Shown here one piece after another: positions 33,096-41,329 of a stretch of 64,000 nt of DNA. The DNA comes from JAOSJT01 sp035362335. GTDB lineage: Bacteria > Bacteroidota > Ignavibacteria > SZUA-365. The translations under genes and the position numbers were made by a program. The DNA lies in the NCBI GenBank assembly GCA_035362335.1, contig DAOSDL010000005.1:62001-126000 (forward strand). The letters are read 5' to 3'. Below the pieces are notes generated by a model. The model did no database searches. It was not told the origin of the DNA and saw only the letters and a list, made by a program, of their open reading frames with translations. Position 1 is the stretch's first letter; each line of letters begins with the position of its first letter.

Positions 33096-33676
33096 TGGAG
33101 ACGCGGCAGGACGATCATGAACCCGAATTCGAAGCACATGTGTACGACATGCTCCAGCGGTTGGGCGAGGATCCCGAGCGCGAAGGCCTGAAACGTACGC
33201 CGTACCGCGTTGCCAAAGCCATGCGCTTCCTCACGCAGGGATATGGGATGAACATCGATGATGTCCTCAATGGCGCCGTGTTCGAAGAGGAATACAGCGA
33301 AATGGTCATCGTCAAGGATATCGATTTCTATTCAATGTGCGAACATCACATGTTGCCGTTTTTCGGGAAATGCCATGTGGCCTACATCCCTAACGGGAAA
33401 ATAATCGGCCTGAGCAAAATCCCCCGTCTGGTGGAAGTGTTCTCCCGGCGCTTGCAGGTGCAGGAGCGCATGACGCAGCAGATCGCCGAAGCTCTGCAGC
33501 AAGCGCTGCATCCGCTGGGCGTGGCGGTGGTGTGCGAGGGACGTCATATGTGCATGATGATGCGTGGGGTACAGAAGCAGAACAGCGTGGCGACCACCAG
33601 CGAAATGCTGGGCGCCTTCCGTAGTAATCAGAAAACACGCGAGGAATTTCTCCGTCTCATCAACACGGGGTTTTAA
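33095..33676 (+). CDS. folE: GTP cyclohydrolase I (type IA)
   Basis: Makes 7,8-dihydroneopterin triphosphate from GTP, the first step of folate and tetrahydrobiopterin synthesis. The 193 residues have the zinc-binding Cys-Glu-His-His in FYSMCEHHMLPFFGKCHVAYIP near 79, the second Cys in EGRHMCMMMRGVQKQNS near 150 and the conserved terminal REEFLRLI. I prefer ATG 33095 over GTG 33092 because GGGGGGAGG then lies at a normal distance. The start overlaps the PTPS stop (TGATG), so PTPS, which uses its product, is made together with it. An SDR gene begins two bases after the stop. Confidence 0.95.
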   Translation: METRQDDHEPEFEAHVYDMLQRLGEDPEREGLKRTPYRVAKAMRFLTQGYGMNIDDVLNGAVFEEEYSEMVIVKDIDFYSMCEHHMLPFFGKCHVAYIPNGKIIGLSKIPRLVEVFSRRLQVQERMTQQIAEALQQALHPLGVAVVCEGRHMCMMMRGVQKQNSVATTSEMLGAFRSNQKTREEFLRLINTGF

Positions 33677-33677
33677 C

Positions 33678-34388
33678 ATGGATCTGCGAGCATCGACGAT
33701 TTGGATCACCGGTGCCAGCACGGGCATCGGACAGGCGCTGTGCGTGGCCTTCGCACGCGAGGGCGCGCGCGTCATTGCCTCGGCGCGTAATCCTCAACTC
33801 CTCTCCACTACCGTCGCGGCAATCACCGAAGGTGAGGTGCATGCTCTGCCCTGCGACGTTTCCTCGGCCACCGAGGTCGGGGCGGCCCATCAACGCATTC
33901 TCGAGCAGTTCGGGCCGGTGCATGTGCTGATCAACAATGCCGGCACAACGGTGTTCCGCTCCTTCATGGACACGTCGGTGGAGGATTTCGACCGTCTCAC
34001 CGCCACCAACCTGCGCGGATCCTTTCTCACCACCAAGGCCGTGTTGCCAGGCATGGTCGAGCGGGGCGACGGTACCATCGTGATGGTGTCGTCCATGGCC
34101 GCGGTGCATGCCTTTCCCGATAGTTCCGTGTACAGCGCGGGCAAGGCGGGCCTCAAAGCCATGGCGGATTGCCTGCGTCTTGAGGTGCGCAAGTCGGGCG
34201 TCCGCGTCATCACTGTGTACCCGGGTGCCACCAATACGCCGATTTGGCCCGAGCGTGTGCGTGAGAAGCATGGTGTCAAAATGATGTCGCCCGACGATGT
34301 TGCGGCGAGCATCCTGCACGCCTGCGCAGCTCCTTCGGGCGTAATGATTGAGGAAATCCGCATGCAACCAATCGGTGGAGGCCTGTGA
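33678..34388 (+). CDS. Short-chain dehydrogenase/reductase (SDR), first of two
   Basis: A 236-residue NAD(P)-dependent oxidoreductase of the classical SDR family. The cofactor loop is TIWITGASTGIGQAL near residue 6, NNAGT near 85, and the catalytic Ser-Tyr-Lys lies in VMVSSMAAVHAF and YSAGKAGLKA (Tyr/Lys near 152-156). It directly follows GTP cyclohydrolase I and PTPS; sepiapterin reductases, which finish tetrahydrobiopterin synthesis, belong to this family. Pterin reduction is thus an inference from context, and a general ketoacyl or sugar reductase cannot be excluded. ATG 33678 is two bases past the folE stop. Its stop overlaps the next gene (TGATG). Confidence 0.82.
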   Translation: MDLRASTIWITGASTGIGQALCVAFAREGARVIASARNPQLLSTTVAAITEGEVHALPCDVSSATEVGAAHQRILEQFGPVHVLINNAGTTVFRSFMDTSVEDFDRLTATNLRGSFLTTKAVLPGMVERGDGTIVMVSSMAAVHAFPDSSVYSAGKAGLKAMADCLRLEVRKSGVRVITVYPGATNTPIWPERVREKHGVKMMSPDDVAASILHACAAPSGVMIEEIRMQPIGGGL

Positions 34389-35104
34389 TGCATTTCGAAG
34401 AAACCGTCTGTCTCGTTACCGGAGCCAGCAGTGGCATCGGTCGTGCACTCACATTGAAAATGCTGGCCGAGGGCGCGCGAGTCGCCGCATGCGGTCGCTC
34501 GCACTATCGCCTCGAGGAATTGCGACGCGATGCCGGAGAGCATGCGCGCAATCTAGTGATCGGTCAGGTGGATGTCTCGCGGGAGGATGAGGTCGCGGCC
34601 TTTCTGGAGAAAGTGCGCCTCACGCTTGGCGTGGTGCGTGTGGTGGTGGCAAATGCCGGCTTCGGAATTTTTCGTCCACTCACGGAATTGCGCACCGAGG
34701 ACTTTGACGCGGTAATGAATACGAATGTCCGCGGCGTGTTTCTCACGCTGCGTCATACCGTTCCGGAAATGATCGAGGCAGGCGGGGGCGACGTGGTGCT
34801 TGTATCCTCGCTCGCCGGTAAGAATGGCTTCGCCGGTGGAACGGCCTACGCTGCGAGTAAATTTGCCGTCCGCGGACTCGCGCAATCACTGATGCTGGAA
34901 GTGCGCGAGCGCAATGTGCGTGTCATCAGCGTGTACCCCGGCTCCACAGATACGCGATTCTTCGACGATACGTCCATGACGCCGAACCGTGCGGCCATTC
35001 TCAGTTCGGAGAATGTTGCCGACACCATACTCGACGCCCTTCGCATGGAGCGCCGCGCACTGCTCAGCGAAATCGATATCCGCCCCGCCAATCCGAAAGG
35101 GTGA
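34388..35104 (+). CDS. Short-chain dehydrogenase/reductase (SDR), second of two
   Basis: A 238-residue classical SDR. It shows TVCLVTGASSGIGRAL near residue 7, VANAGFG near 88, VVLVSSLAGKNGF near 137 and the catalytic YAASKFAVRGLAQSL near 154. It resembles the preceding SDR in length and motifs, so the pair could be an ancient duplication. It starts at ATG 34388 (GTG 34385 possible) and overlaps the preceding stop by one base. Two reductases after GTP cyclohydrolase I and PTPS would suit the two carbonyl reductions of the pyruvoyl side chain, but this has not been shown from sequence. It is the last gene of the operon before a new promoter. Confidence 0.82.
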   Translation: MHFEETVCLVTGASSGIGRALTLKMLAEGARVAACGRSHYRLEELRRDAGEHARNLVIGQVDVSREDEVAAFLEKVRLTLGVVRVVVANAGFGIFRPLTELRTEDFDAVMNTNVRGVFLTLRHTVPEMIEAGGGDVVLVSSLAGKNGFAGGTAYAASKFAVRGLAQSLMLEVRERNVRVISVYPGSTDTRFFDDTSMTPNRAAILSSENVADTILDALRMERRALLSEIDIRPANPKG

Positions 35105-35171
35105 TCGCGCTCCGCCGCGCCGCGCTTGTCTGCCACATCCCTCCCGCCACGCTCATGTCGAGCGTCGGGTG

Positions 35172-35200
35172 TTGGATGTGACGGTGTTTTATCCTACACT
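35172..35200 (+). promoter_or_regulatory. Candidate promoter of pepA
   Basis: TTGGAT (35172-35177), 17 bases, TACACT (35195-35200), giving a leader of about 68 bases to ATG 35275. It marks the end of the pterin operon and a separate aminopeptidase transcript. Confidence 0.45.
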
Positions 35201-35274
35201 GTGCTGTTGCATCGACAACCCACCCCGTCACTACCGCGTGGCGCTTCTCCCGCGCGGGCAAATTGGAGAACGCC

Positions 35275-36780
35275 ATGATCAAATGCACCGGACACTATGG
35301 TTCACCCGCGCGCATTGCCGCCGATGTGCATGCCCTCCTCCTGTTTTCCAATCCATCCGCCGCCGATGCGGCGATAGCGCGCATCGCTCCCGGATTGCAG
35401 GGCGTGGTCAAGCAACTCCGGGCGTCGGGGCAGTTCACGGGCAAAGCCGACGAACGCGTGGCCGTGCCCACCGCCGAGTCGCGCTTCATTCTCGTGGGTT
35501 TGGGTGCCATGGAGGAATTGACCATCGAGCGCCTGCGCCGGGCCGGCGCGCAAGCTGCGCGTGCCGTGTCGCACGCGTCAAAGCTGGCGGTGTACTGCCC
35601 GCTGGACGAGCATGTGCGGAAAATCCCGGCTGTTTCCTTTCCCGATGCTGTGACAGCCATGGCCGAAGGGGCATTGCTCGCGCTGTATAAATACGATGCT
35701 TTTGTCGGGAAAAAGAAACAGGAAAAAAGCACACAGCTCTCCGAAATACTCATCGCCACCGTGGACGAGGGATTTCAGAGCCGCATGAAGGATGCGATAC
35801 AGCATGCGCTGGTGCTGGCCGAAGCCGTGGAGTACGCGCGCAATCTCTCGAACGCACCTGCCAACGTCCTGCATCCGGAAGCGCTTGCTCGTGAAGCTGT
35901 GGCACTGGGGAAAAAGCTGCTTGTGAACACGGTTGTGCTCAATCGCAGCGAAATCGCCACGAATAAAATGGGCGGCTTGCTGGCGGTCAACCGAGGCAGC
36001 GAGCATGAACCGCGCTTCATTGTCATGGAATACAACGACAAAAAGCGCCGCCTCAAACCCTGGGTACTGGTGGGAAAGGGCATCACCTTCGATTCCGGTG
36101 GGCTGTCCATCAAACCCGCCTCCGCCATGGAAGATATGAAAACCGATATGAGCGGCGCGGCGGTGGTGCTCGCCACCATCATGGCGGCGGCAAAGCTGAA
36201 ACTGCCGCTGCGTATCGTGGGCCTGATTCCCGTTACCGACAATATGACCGGCGGAGCAGCCATGTGCCCGGGCGACATCATCACCATGTCCGACGGCAGC
36301 ACCGTCGAGGTCCTGAACACCGATGCCGAAGGTCGGCTGATCCTGGCCGATGCGTTGGTGTACGCGCAGCGCTACAAACCCGCCGGGGTGATCGACGTCG
36401 CCACTCTCACCGGCGCCATCGTGGTGGCCCTTGCCACGCACGCCACCGGCATGATGGGTACCGACGCCGACATGATGAACGCGTTACGTGAAGCTGGCGA
36501 GCGCTGCCACGAGCGCGTGTGGGAATTGCCGTTGTACGAGGAATATGGAACAATGCTGGAAAGCGATGTGGCCGATATGAAAAATGTGGCCGGTCGTTGG
36601 GGCGGAGCCATCACCGCCGCGGCCTTCCTTCGCCACTTCGCGGGCGATGCTCCCTGGGTTCATCTGGATATCGCCGGGACATCCACCTTCGAAAAAGCCA
36701 CCGATTACCATCCGAAAGGTGCCACCGGCATTGGCGTACGCCTGCTGACGGAATTCCTCCGTACACGTGGCGCAGAGTGA
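35275..36780 (+). CDS. pepA: Leucyl aminopeptidase (peptidase family M17)
   Basis: Removes N-terminal amino acids from peptides in the cytoplasm using two metal ions. The 501 residues have an N-terminal alpha/beta domain (to about 165) and the M17 catalytic domain: VGKGITFDSGGLSIKP near 264 (Lys and Asp metal ligands), the catalytic NTDAEGRLILADAL signature near 344 (Asp-Ala-Glu, Arg) and a C-terminal AWVHLDIAGTS-type strand (here APWVHLDIAGTS). Length matches E. coli PepA (503). I chose ATG 35275 with TGGAGAA upstream; TTG 35263 is also open. It converges on a patatin gene across a strong terminator. Confidence 0.94.
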   Translation: MIKCTGHYGSPARIAADVHALLLFSNPSAADAAIARIAPGLQGVVKQLRASGQFTGKADERVAVPTAESRFILVGLGAMEELTIERLRRAGAQAARAVSHASKLAVYCPLDEHVRKIPAVSFPDAVTAMAEGALLALYKYDAFVGKKKQEKSTQLSEILIATVDEGFQSRMKDAIQHALVLAEAVEYARNLSNAPANVLHPEALAREAVALGKKLLVNTVVLNRSEIATNKMGGLLAVNRGSEHEPRFIVMEYNDKKRRLKPWVLVGKGITFDSGGLSIKPASAMEDMKTDMSGAAVVLATIMAAAKLKLPLRIVGLIPVTDNMTGGAAMCPGDIITMSDGSTVEVLNTDAEGRLILADALVYAQRYKPAGVIDVATLTGAIVVALATHATGMMGTDADMMNALREAGERCHERVWELPLYEEYGTMLESDVADMKNVAGRWGGAITAAAFLRHFAGDAPWVHLDIAGTSTFEKATDYHPKGATGIGVRLLTEFLRTRGAE

Positions 36781-36803
36781 CGGTGCTCACATCCGACCCA
36801 TTC

Positions 36804-36831
36804 GCGAACCCCGGCCACCGTCGGGGTTCGC
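36804..36831. terminator. Terminator between pepA and the convergent patatin-barrel gene
   Basis: A 10-bp perfect stem (GCGAACCCCG 36804-36813, CGGGGTTCGC 36822-36831) lies in the 62-base gap between two convergent stops. No long U tract follows in either direction. Confidence 0.55.
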
Positions 36832-36842
36832 CCGTTCATGTG

Positions 36843-39584
36843 CTATTCGAGCTCGACGCCGATGGAGAAATACATGCTCGTGGGTCCGAATTTCACCGGT
36901 GTCTCCGGATTGTTGCGGACAAAGTAAAAGCTCTTTCCGATGCCGAACAGCGCCGGGCCGATGGGCGTGTCGAGTCCGAGCAGTAAACCCGCGCCATGCC
37001 GCAGATCCGACAAGCGCACGAGTTCCGGCTCCTCCCAGGTGCGTCCGAGATCGTAGCGCAGTGACACGTGGCTTTCGAACAGTATGTCGAAGGGTAATGT
37101 GTAGCGCAACTCCATACCTGCGGTGATGATCTGCCGGCCCGTGAACTCGTTCTCCCGCATTCCGATGACGGACTGCAACCCGCCGAGCCGGAACTCCTCG
37201 GTGAGAGGCATGGACTTGTCGCCGTAACCGAAAGCCAGGTGAGGGTGCAGCACCACGACGTCGCCACCCACGCCCGCCCAGAATTCATAGCTCGCGTACA
37301 GCCGGGAAAACGAGACCTCGCTTCCCAAGGCGGCCTGCGCGGAGGTGTACGAGGATTGAAACAGCACGCCCCTGCGGGGGAAGGAGTAGCGGTCCTTCGT
37401 GTCCACCGTGGCCGTCAGTCCCACGCTTGCCAGAAAGTGTCGCTCGGTGAAAGCTTCGGCGAAGGGCGTGCGAAATTCTGTGCTGCGCAATTCCTGCTGC
37501 TCGATGCGGAACGTGCCCTGCAGCGCGCCGAAGCGCTGGAGATTCAGTCCCAGCGCCGCTGTGGCTCCGTAGGCGATGCGTCGGTACACCGAAGTCACTG
37601 CACGCTCATAGCGCGTGCGTGGCACGCCCGCCACGTCTTCGAAGAAATTGTAATCGCGAAAACCCGCGTAAGCGCGTCCGGTGAGACTGAACGGCGTGTA
37701 AAAAAGACGATTGGTCCGATATTCCAGCGTGAAGTTGCGGTTCTTCGAGCCGCTGAGAAAACTGCCGCTGAGCTCCGTACCGGTACCGAAAATGTTGGCG
37801 TCGCGCAGCACCACGCCGAACTGCGCATTCCGTTCGTTATCCACAAGCACACCGAGCTGCAACATCTGCGACGGCCGCTCGATGACGCGGATGGTCATGG
37901 TCGCATTGTCGCTTTCGCCGCTGAGATCGAAGGTCACATGGTGGAACAGTTGAAGGCTGTTGAGATTTTGCAGACCCGCGCGCACCTGTGAAATGCGGAA
38001 CACCTCGCCCTCGTTCAAGGGCAGCTCGCGCAGGATCACCACCTGGTCGGTGCGCGTATTGCCCTCGACCGCCAACCGCGCAATGCGGCCCTCGCTCACG
38101 CGCATGGTCACAACGCCTGTGCCGCTGTTGACTTCGAACTGCTCAATGCGCGCAAGCGAATACCCGCGCATGCGGTATTCCTCCAGCACGTACTCGCGCA
38201 GCTGACGTAAGTGCGTATGGCTCATGCGCTGATTGCGCCAGCGCGATTCTATGCCGGACAACGCCGATGCGCCAAGCAGAGTGACGCCCTGCATCTCGAT
38301 ACCCGTGATCCGCGGGTACTCATGCACAAGCAAATCGTAATGCGTGTCGTCGCCCGATCGCACCAGACGTATCGCGCTGACCAGTTGCTCGCCGGAAAGG
38401 TTGATGCCAATGCAGGAATCCAGCACTTCACGCAGAGCGCAGCGCCGCGTGATCGGGAGGATGTTCATCGACGCGTCCGCGGGGAGCAGGGAAGCGAAAG
38501 CAGCGCAATCCGGATCGTCGATACCGCTGCCGTTGGCCACATGGGTTCGGATGCGATGCAGGATTTCCGGTACCGCACGCAGCCCTGCCGCGTAACCGGC
38601 GGCCAACAGCGAATCACGTAGATCGAAACGCGTGGCCAGCATACCTCCCAATGCGGGACTGATGACAATATCGGCGTCGCGCAATTGCTCCGCCGACTGT
38701 GCGCCCATGGTGATGTTGAATACCTGGTCCAGCGTCTCCAACGCATTGTTGATTTGCCTGGCATCGCGAAGGGGACTCGACGTGTTGACCACGATAATCA
38801 AATCGCAACCCATCGCACGTGCCACATCGGTGGGAATGTTCGACACCAGGCCACCGTCCACCAGCAGCATCGAATCCATGGCAACACCGGTGTACATGAC
38901 CGGAATGGACGCGCTGGCGCGCAGGGCCTCGGCGAGACTTCCATGTTCCAGCACTACGCGTTTGCCAGTGTACAGATCAGTGGCCACTGCGCGGAAAGGT
39001 ATCGCCAGCGAATCGAAATCGTTGCTGTGGTACAGGCCCTGCAGCACGAGTTCATTCAGCATGTTCGTCAATCGCTGACCATTCGACACAGCGAGCGGAA
39101 GCACCGGTTGCAGTCCATCGAAACGCAGGGTGAGGACGGAGCGGTCGGAGGCGGGCTTTTGCTCCGCCGTGAGCGAACGGCGGTCCGACCCATCTCCGAG
39201 CTGCAGTACCTGATCCCAATCCAGTGTGCGCACAAGTTCATTCAACCGCGTCGCCGAATAGCCCGTGGCGTACAGTCCGCCAACGACACTGCCGATGCTC
39301 GTTCCGACAATGCAATCGGGGCGAATCCCGGCTTCCTCCAGCGCGCGTATCACACCGACTTGCGCCAATCCCCGCGCGCCGCCACCGCTCAGCACCAGAC
39401 CGATGCGGGGCGTACGCATACTCACGATGCGATGATCGCTGCCGCGCAAGGTGCCGCTGTCGAGCGGAACCCGGTACTCACGCAACACGGGTCCGGACGA
39501 GCGTGTCAACGATGCCTGCGCCGTTGCGATTTCCGCAATGCACAGCATGCCCAGCAGCGCTCCGATATATGCCCAGCGAACCAT
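36843..39584 (-). CDS. Patatin-like phospholipase fused to POTRA and outer-membrane barrel (type Vd/Omp85-like)
   Basis: A 913-residue protein with a signal peptide (MVRWAYIGALLGMLCIAEIATAQ). The patatin domain carries the oxyanion loop GGGARG near 65, the nucleophile Ser in GTSIG near 95 and the catalytic Asp in VDGGLVSN near 242, so it is predicted to be an active lipase or esterase. A POTRA-like stretch (about 400-560, with VEGNTRTDQVVILRELPLNEGEVF) is followed by a 16-strand-type barrel ending STSMYFSIGVELE. The plan matches PlpD-type autotransporters and the Bacteroidota patatin-Omp85 proteins. The lipase may be exposed on the surface or act in the periplasm. ATG 39584 lies almost at the predicted transcript start (see promoter at 39589). 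Confidence 0.88.
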   Translation of the reverse strand: MVRWAYIGALLGMLCIAEIATAQASLTRSSGPVLREYRVPLDSGTLRGSDHRIVSMRTPRIGLVLSGGGARGLAQVGVIRALEEAGIRPDCIVGTSIGSVVGGLYATGYSATRLNELVRTLDWDQVLQLGDGSDRRSLTAEQKPASDRSVLTLRFDGLQPVLPLAVSNGQRLTNMLNELVLQGLYHSNDFDSLAIPFRAVATDLYTGKRVVLEHGSLAEALRASASIPVMYTGVAMDSMLLVDGGLVSNIPTDVARAMGCDLIIVVNTSSPLRDARQINNALETLDQVFNITMGAQSAEQLRDADIVISPALGGMLATRFDLRDSLLAAGYAAGLRAVPEILHRIRTHVANGSGIDDPDCAAFASLLPADASMNILPITRRCALREVLDSCIGINLSGEQLVSAIRLVRSGDDTHYDLLVHEYPRITGIEMQGVTLLGASALSGIESRWRNQRMSHTHLRQLREYVLEEYRMRGYSLARIEQFEVNSGTGVVTMRVSEGRIARLAVEGNTRTDQVVILRELPLNEGEVFRISQVRAGLQNLNSLQLFHHVTFDLSGESDNATMTIRVIERPSQMLQLGVLVDNERNAQFGVVLRDANIFGTGTELSGSFLSGSKNRNFTLEYRTNRLFYTPFSLTGRAYAGFRDYNFFEDVAGVPRTRYERAVTSVYRRIAYGATAALGLNLQRFGALQGTFRIEQQELRSTEFRTPFAEAFTERHFLASVGLTATVDTKDRYSFPRRGVLFQSSYTSAQAALGSEVSFSRLYASYEFWAGVGGDVVVLHPHLAFGYGDKSMPLTEEFRLGGLQSVIGMRENEFTGRQIITAGMELRYTLPFDILFESHVSLRYDLGRTWEEPELVRLSDLRHGAGLLLGLDTPIGPALFGIGKSFYFVRNNPETPVKFGPTSMYFSIGVELE

Positions 39585-39588
39585 TCTC

Positions 39589-39619
39589 AAAAGTTACCAG
39601 CATCGCCATGCAGTTGCAA
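39589..39619 (-). promoter_or_regulatory. Promoter of the patatin-barrel gene, almost touching the start codon
   Basis: On the minus strand TTG (39619-39617), 20 bases, TAACTTTT (39596-39589), then GAGA and ATG at 39584. The transcript would begin at or within a few bases of the ATG, suggesting leaderless or near-leaderless mRNA. Confidence 0.4.
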
Positions 39620-39790
39620 GACCGTCCCGCGTCCCTGTGTTTTCCGCGTGCGCATGCTTGTTCTCGGGCAGATGCATGGCAGCGCGTGCATGCGTGCCGG
39701 TACAGGATTGGTTGGCGGAGCATCCATTACGCGCAGCACCGTTTCTCGCGGTGCGAGCTTGTTCAGCCAATCGTGTGACGGACGAAAACG

Positions 39791-39818
39791 GAAATGCAAG
39801 CCCGAGGGCTTGCATTTC
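39791..39818 (-). terminator. Terminator of the heparinase-lipoprotein-OMP operon
   Basis: GAAATGCAAGCC (39791-39802) pairs with GGCTTGCATTTC (39807-39818) around CGAG. On the minus strand it is followed by CGTTTTCG. It lies 82 bases past the stop codon at 39900. Confidence 0.65.
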
Positions 39819-39899
39819 TGTTCCGATCGCGGGCAGCGGAACCCGCGCCGGAGATTGGAGGAAGGGAAGGAGGTTGGTTTTCCGCGTTGCCGCGGAACT

Positions 39900-41288
39900 C
39901 TAGATGTCCCAGTGGGAACTGACGCCCACTGCGACGGCGGAGAAACGGTCGCTGACATGCGGTGTGATGTCCATGGTGCCGATGTCCAACTTGAAGTTGT
40001 CGGCGATGAAGCCCACACCCGCTCCGAATGTCACCGGACGTATGCCGCCGACATTCACGCCGAAGCGGAATGCCACATTGTACAGAAGCTCGATCTCGGT
40101 ACCGAGACCGATGCGGGGATTGGTGGTGTTGCCGGCGACATTGTTGAAACCCTGCCGCCATGCGAATGTGAAATGCCAGGTGTCGTCCCTTCGGGGAACG
40201 TTGGGTATGCTGATTACTCCCGCCACCACCAGCGCGGAGGGCAGCGGTGTGCTGAAGCTGCCAATCGCACGCTCGGTGCCGTTGAGCCGTTCGGTGATCT
40301 CGTCCACTTGCGATCCGTCGCTGAGATCCGAGATCACGAAGTCCTCGCTCGCTGCGATTTCCTTCACATCGGTATTCCAGGTCACGGATCCGAGATCGGT
40401 GAAACTGAGCGAAGCGCTGAAGTTTTTGTTGAAACGCAGTTGTGCGCCCAGATCGATACCGAAGCCACTGCCGACAGGCGAGGGGAACAGACTGTAGTGG
40501 AAATCATTGTTGCTCGTCAACCAATCCTTCGTGCCGGCGTAACGCGCCACGAGATCCGCGCGGCCCGACACTTCGAAAGTCTCGGGATCGGTTACAAAAT
40601 GGCTGTTGAAACGCTCCACTTCGAAATACGCCATGCCCTGCACCAACTTGAAACTGACGCCCGCGAGCAGCGACATGTCCCGCGCGGCGTACATCTCTCG
40701 CGCGAAGCTCACGCTGTAATCCCGCGTCCACGCGGAGGAAACACGCGTTTCGCTGAAATCGAAGCGCTTGCCGGGAGGGTTGCCAAAGAACAGGAAATCG
40801 GCATAGGAGCGCGGCAACGCCACATTGCTGCCCGTGCGTTCGGTAATGCCCACCGCCACGGTGATAGCGCGCGTTGTGAGCAGGGCGTTGAACAGTGTGT
40901 AGCGAATGTCGTGCGAGAAATGTCCCGTCTCGTTGCTGAAGGAATTGAGCAATTCATTCTTGTCGGTGGAGGTGAGGTACGTGGGCGCGCGTTTCCCCTT
41001 CTCGTTGATGGTGCCGGTAAAAAATTTGTTGTACAACTCGTAGGTCATGAAATCCGCACCCGCCTGCGCGCCGAAGGGCAGTACACCAAAGGAAATGGTG
41101 AAATCCTCGTCGGGTACGAGCTGCGCGGGGTTCACATTCAGCGCGTCAAGGCCTCGTACAAGACCGGCGCTGCTGTTGCCCATGCCGGTGATGCGCGCAC
41201 TGGTGCCGATGGTCTGCGCCTGCACACTGCCCGCGAGGCAGAGCAGCGCAATGAAAATGGTGCGTATCGATCGTCGTGATGTATGCAT
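39900..41288 (-). CDS. Outer-membrane beta-barrel protein (PorV/FadL-like, DUF5723-type)
   Basis: A 462-residue outer-membrane protein. ATG 41288 (MHTSRRSIRT) with a signal peptide ending SVQAQ is preferred; the frame extends to 41333 but AAGGA lies upstream of 41288. The start of the mature protein, RITGMGNSSAGLVRGLDALNVNPAQLV, is the GMG...A...NPA motif seen in PorV, FadL and related barrels. Many alternating strands follow, and the last segment ends in an aromatic/aliphatic pattern (SSHWDI). It is encoded 41 bases after a lipoprotein gene on the same strand, so the two may form an outer-membrane pair. Substrate or partner unknown. Confidence 0.75.
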   Translation of the reverse strand: MHTSRRSIRTIFIALLCLAGSVQAQTIGTSARITGMGNSSAGLVRGLDALNVNPAQLVPDEDFTISFGVLPFGAQAGADFMTYELYNKFFTGTINEKGKRAPTYLTSTDKNELLNSFSNETGHFSHDIRYTLFNALLTTRAITVAVGITERTGSNVALPRSYADFLFFGNPPGKRFDFSETRVSSAWTRDYSVSFAREMYAARDMSLLAGVSFKLVQGMAYFEVERFNSHFVTDPETFEVSGRADLVARYAGTKDWLTSNNDFHYSLFPSPVGSGFGIDLGAQLRFNKNFSASLSFTDLGSVTWNTDVKEIAASEDFVISDLSDGSQVDEITERLNGTERAIGSFSTPLPSALVVAGVISIPNVPRRDDTWHFTFAWRQGFNNVAGNTTNPRIGLGTEIELLYNVAFRFGVNVGGIRPVTFGAGVGFIADNFKLDIGTMDITPHVSDRFSAVAVGVSSHWDI

Positions 41289-41329
41289 GGTTTCCAGTCC
41301 TTTCTTCCGGATGATCGACGCCAGTCGTA

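Larger units (their letters stand above)
39585..39899. other. Intergenic region with terminator and promoter
   Basis: 315 bases between two minus-strand genes. From right to left it holds the terminator of the heparinase-lipoprotein-OMP operon (39791-39818) and the patatin gene promoter (39589-39619). Nothing else with support is visible. Confidence 0.6.

Noticed and set aside
38685..41279. 864-codon plus-strand open frame opposite the patatin and barrel genes
   Set aside because: It covers parts of two minus-strand genes plus the terminator and promoter between them. No ribosome site or domain.
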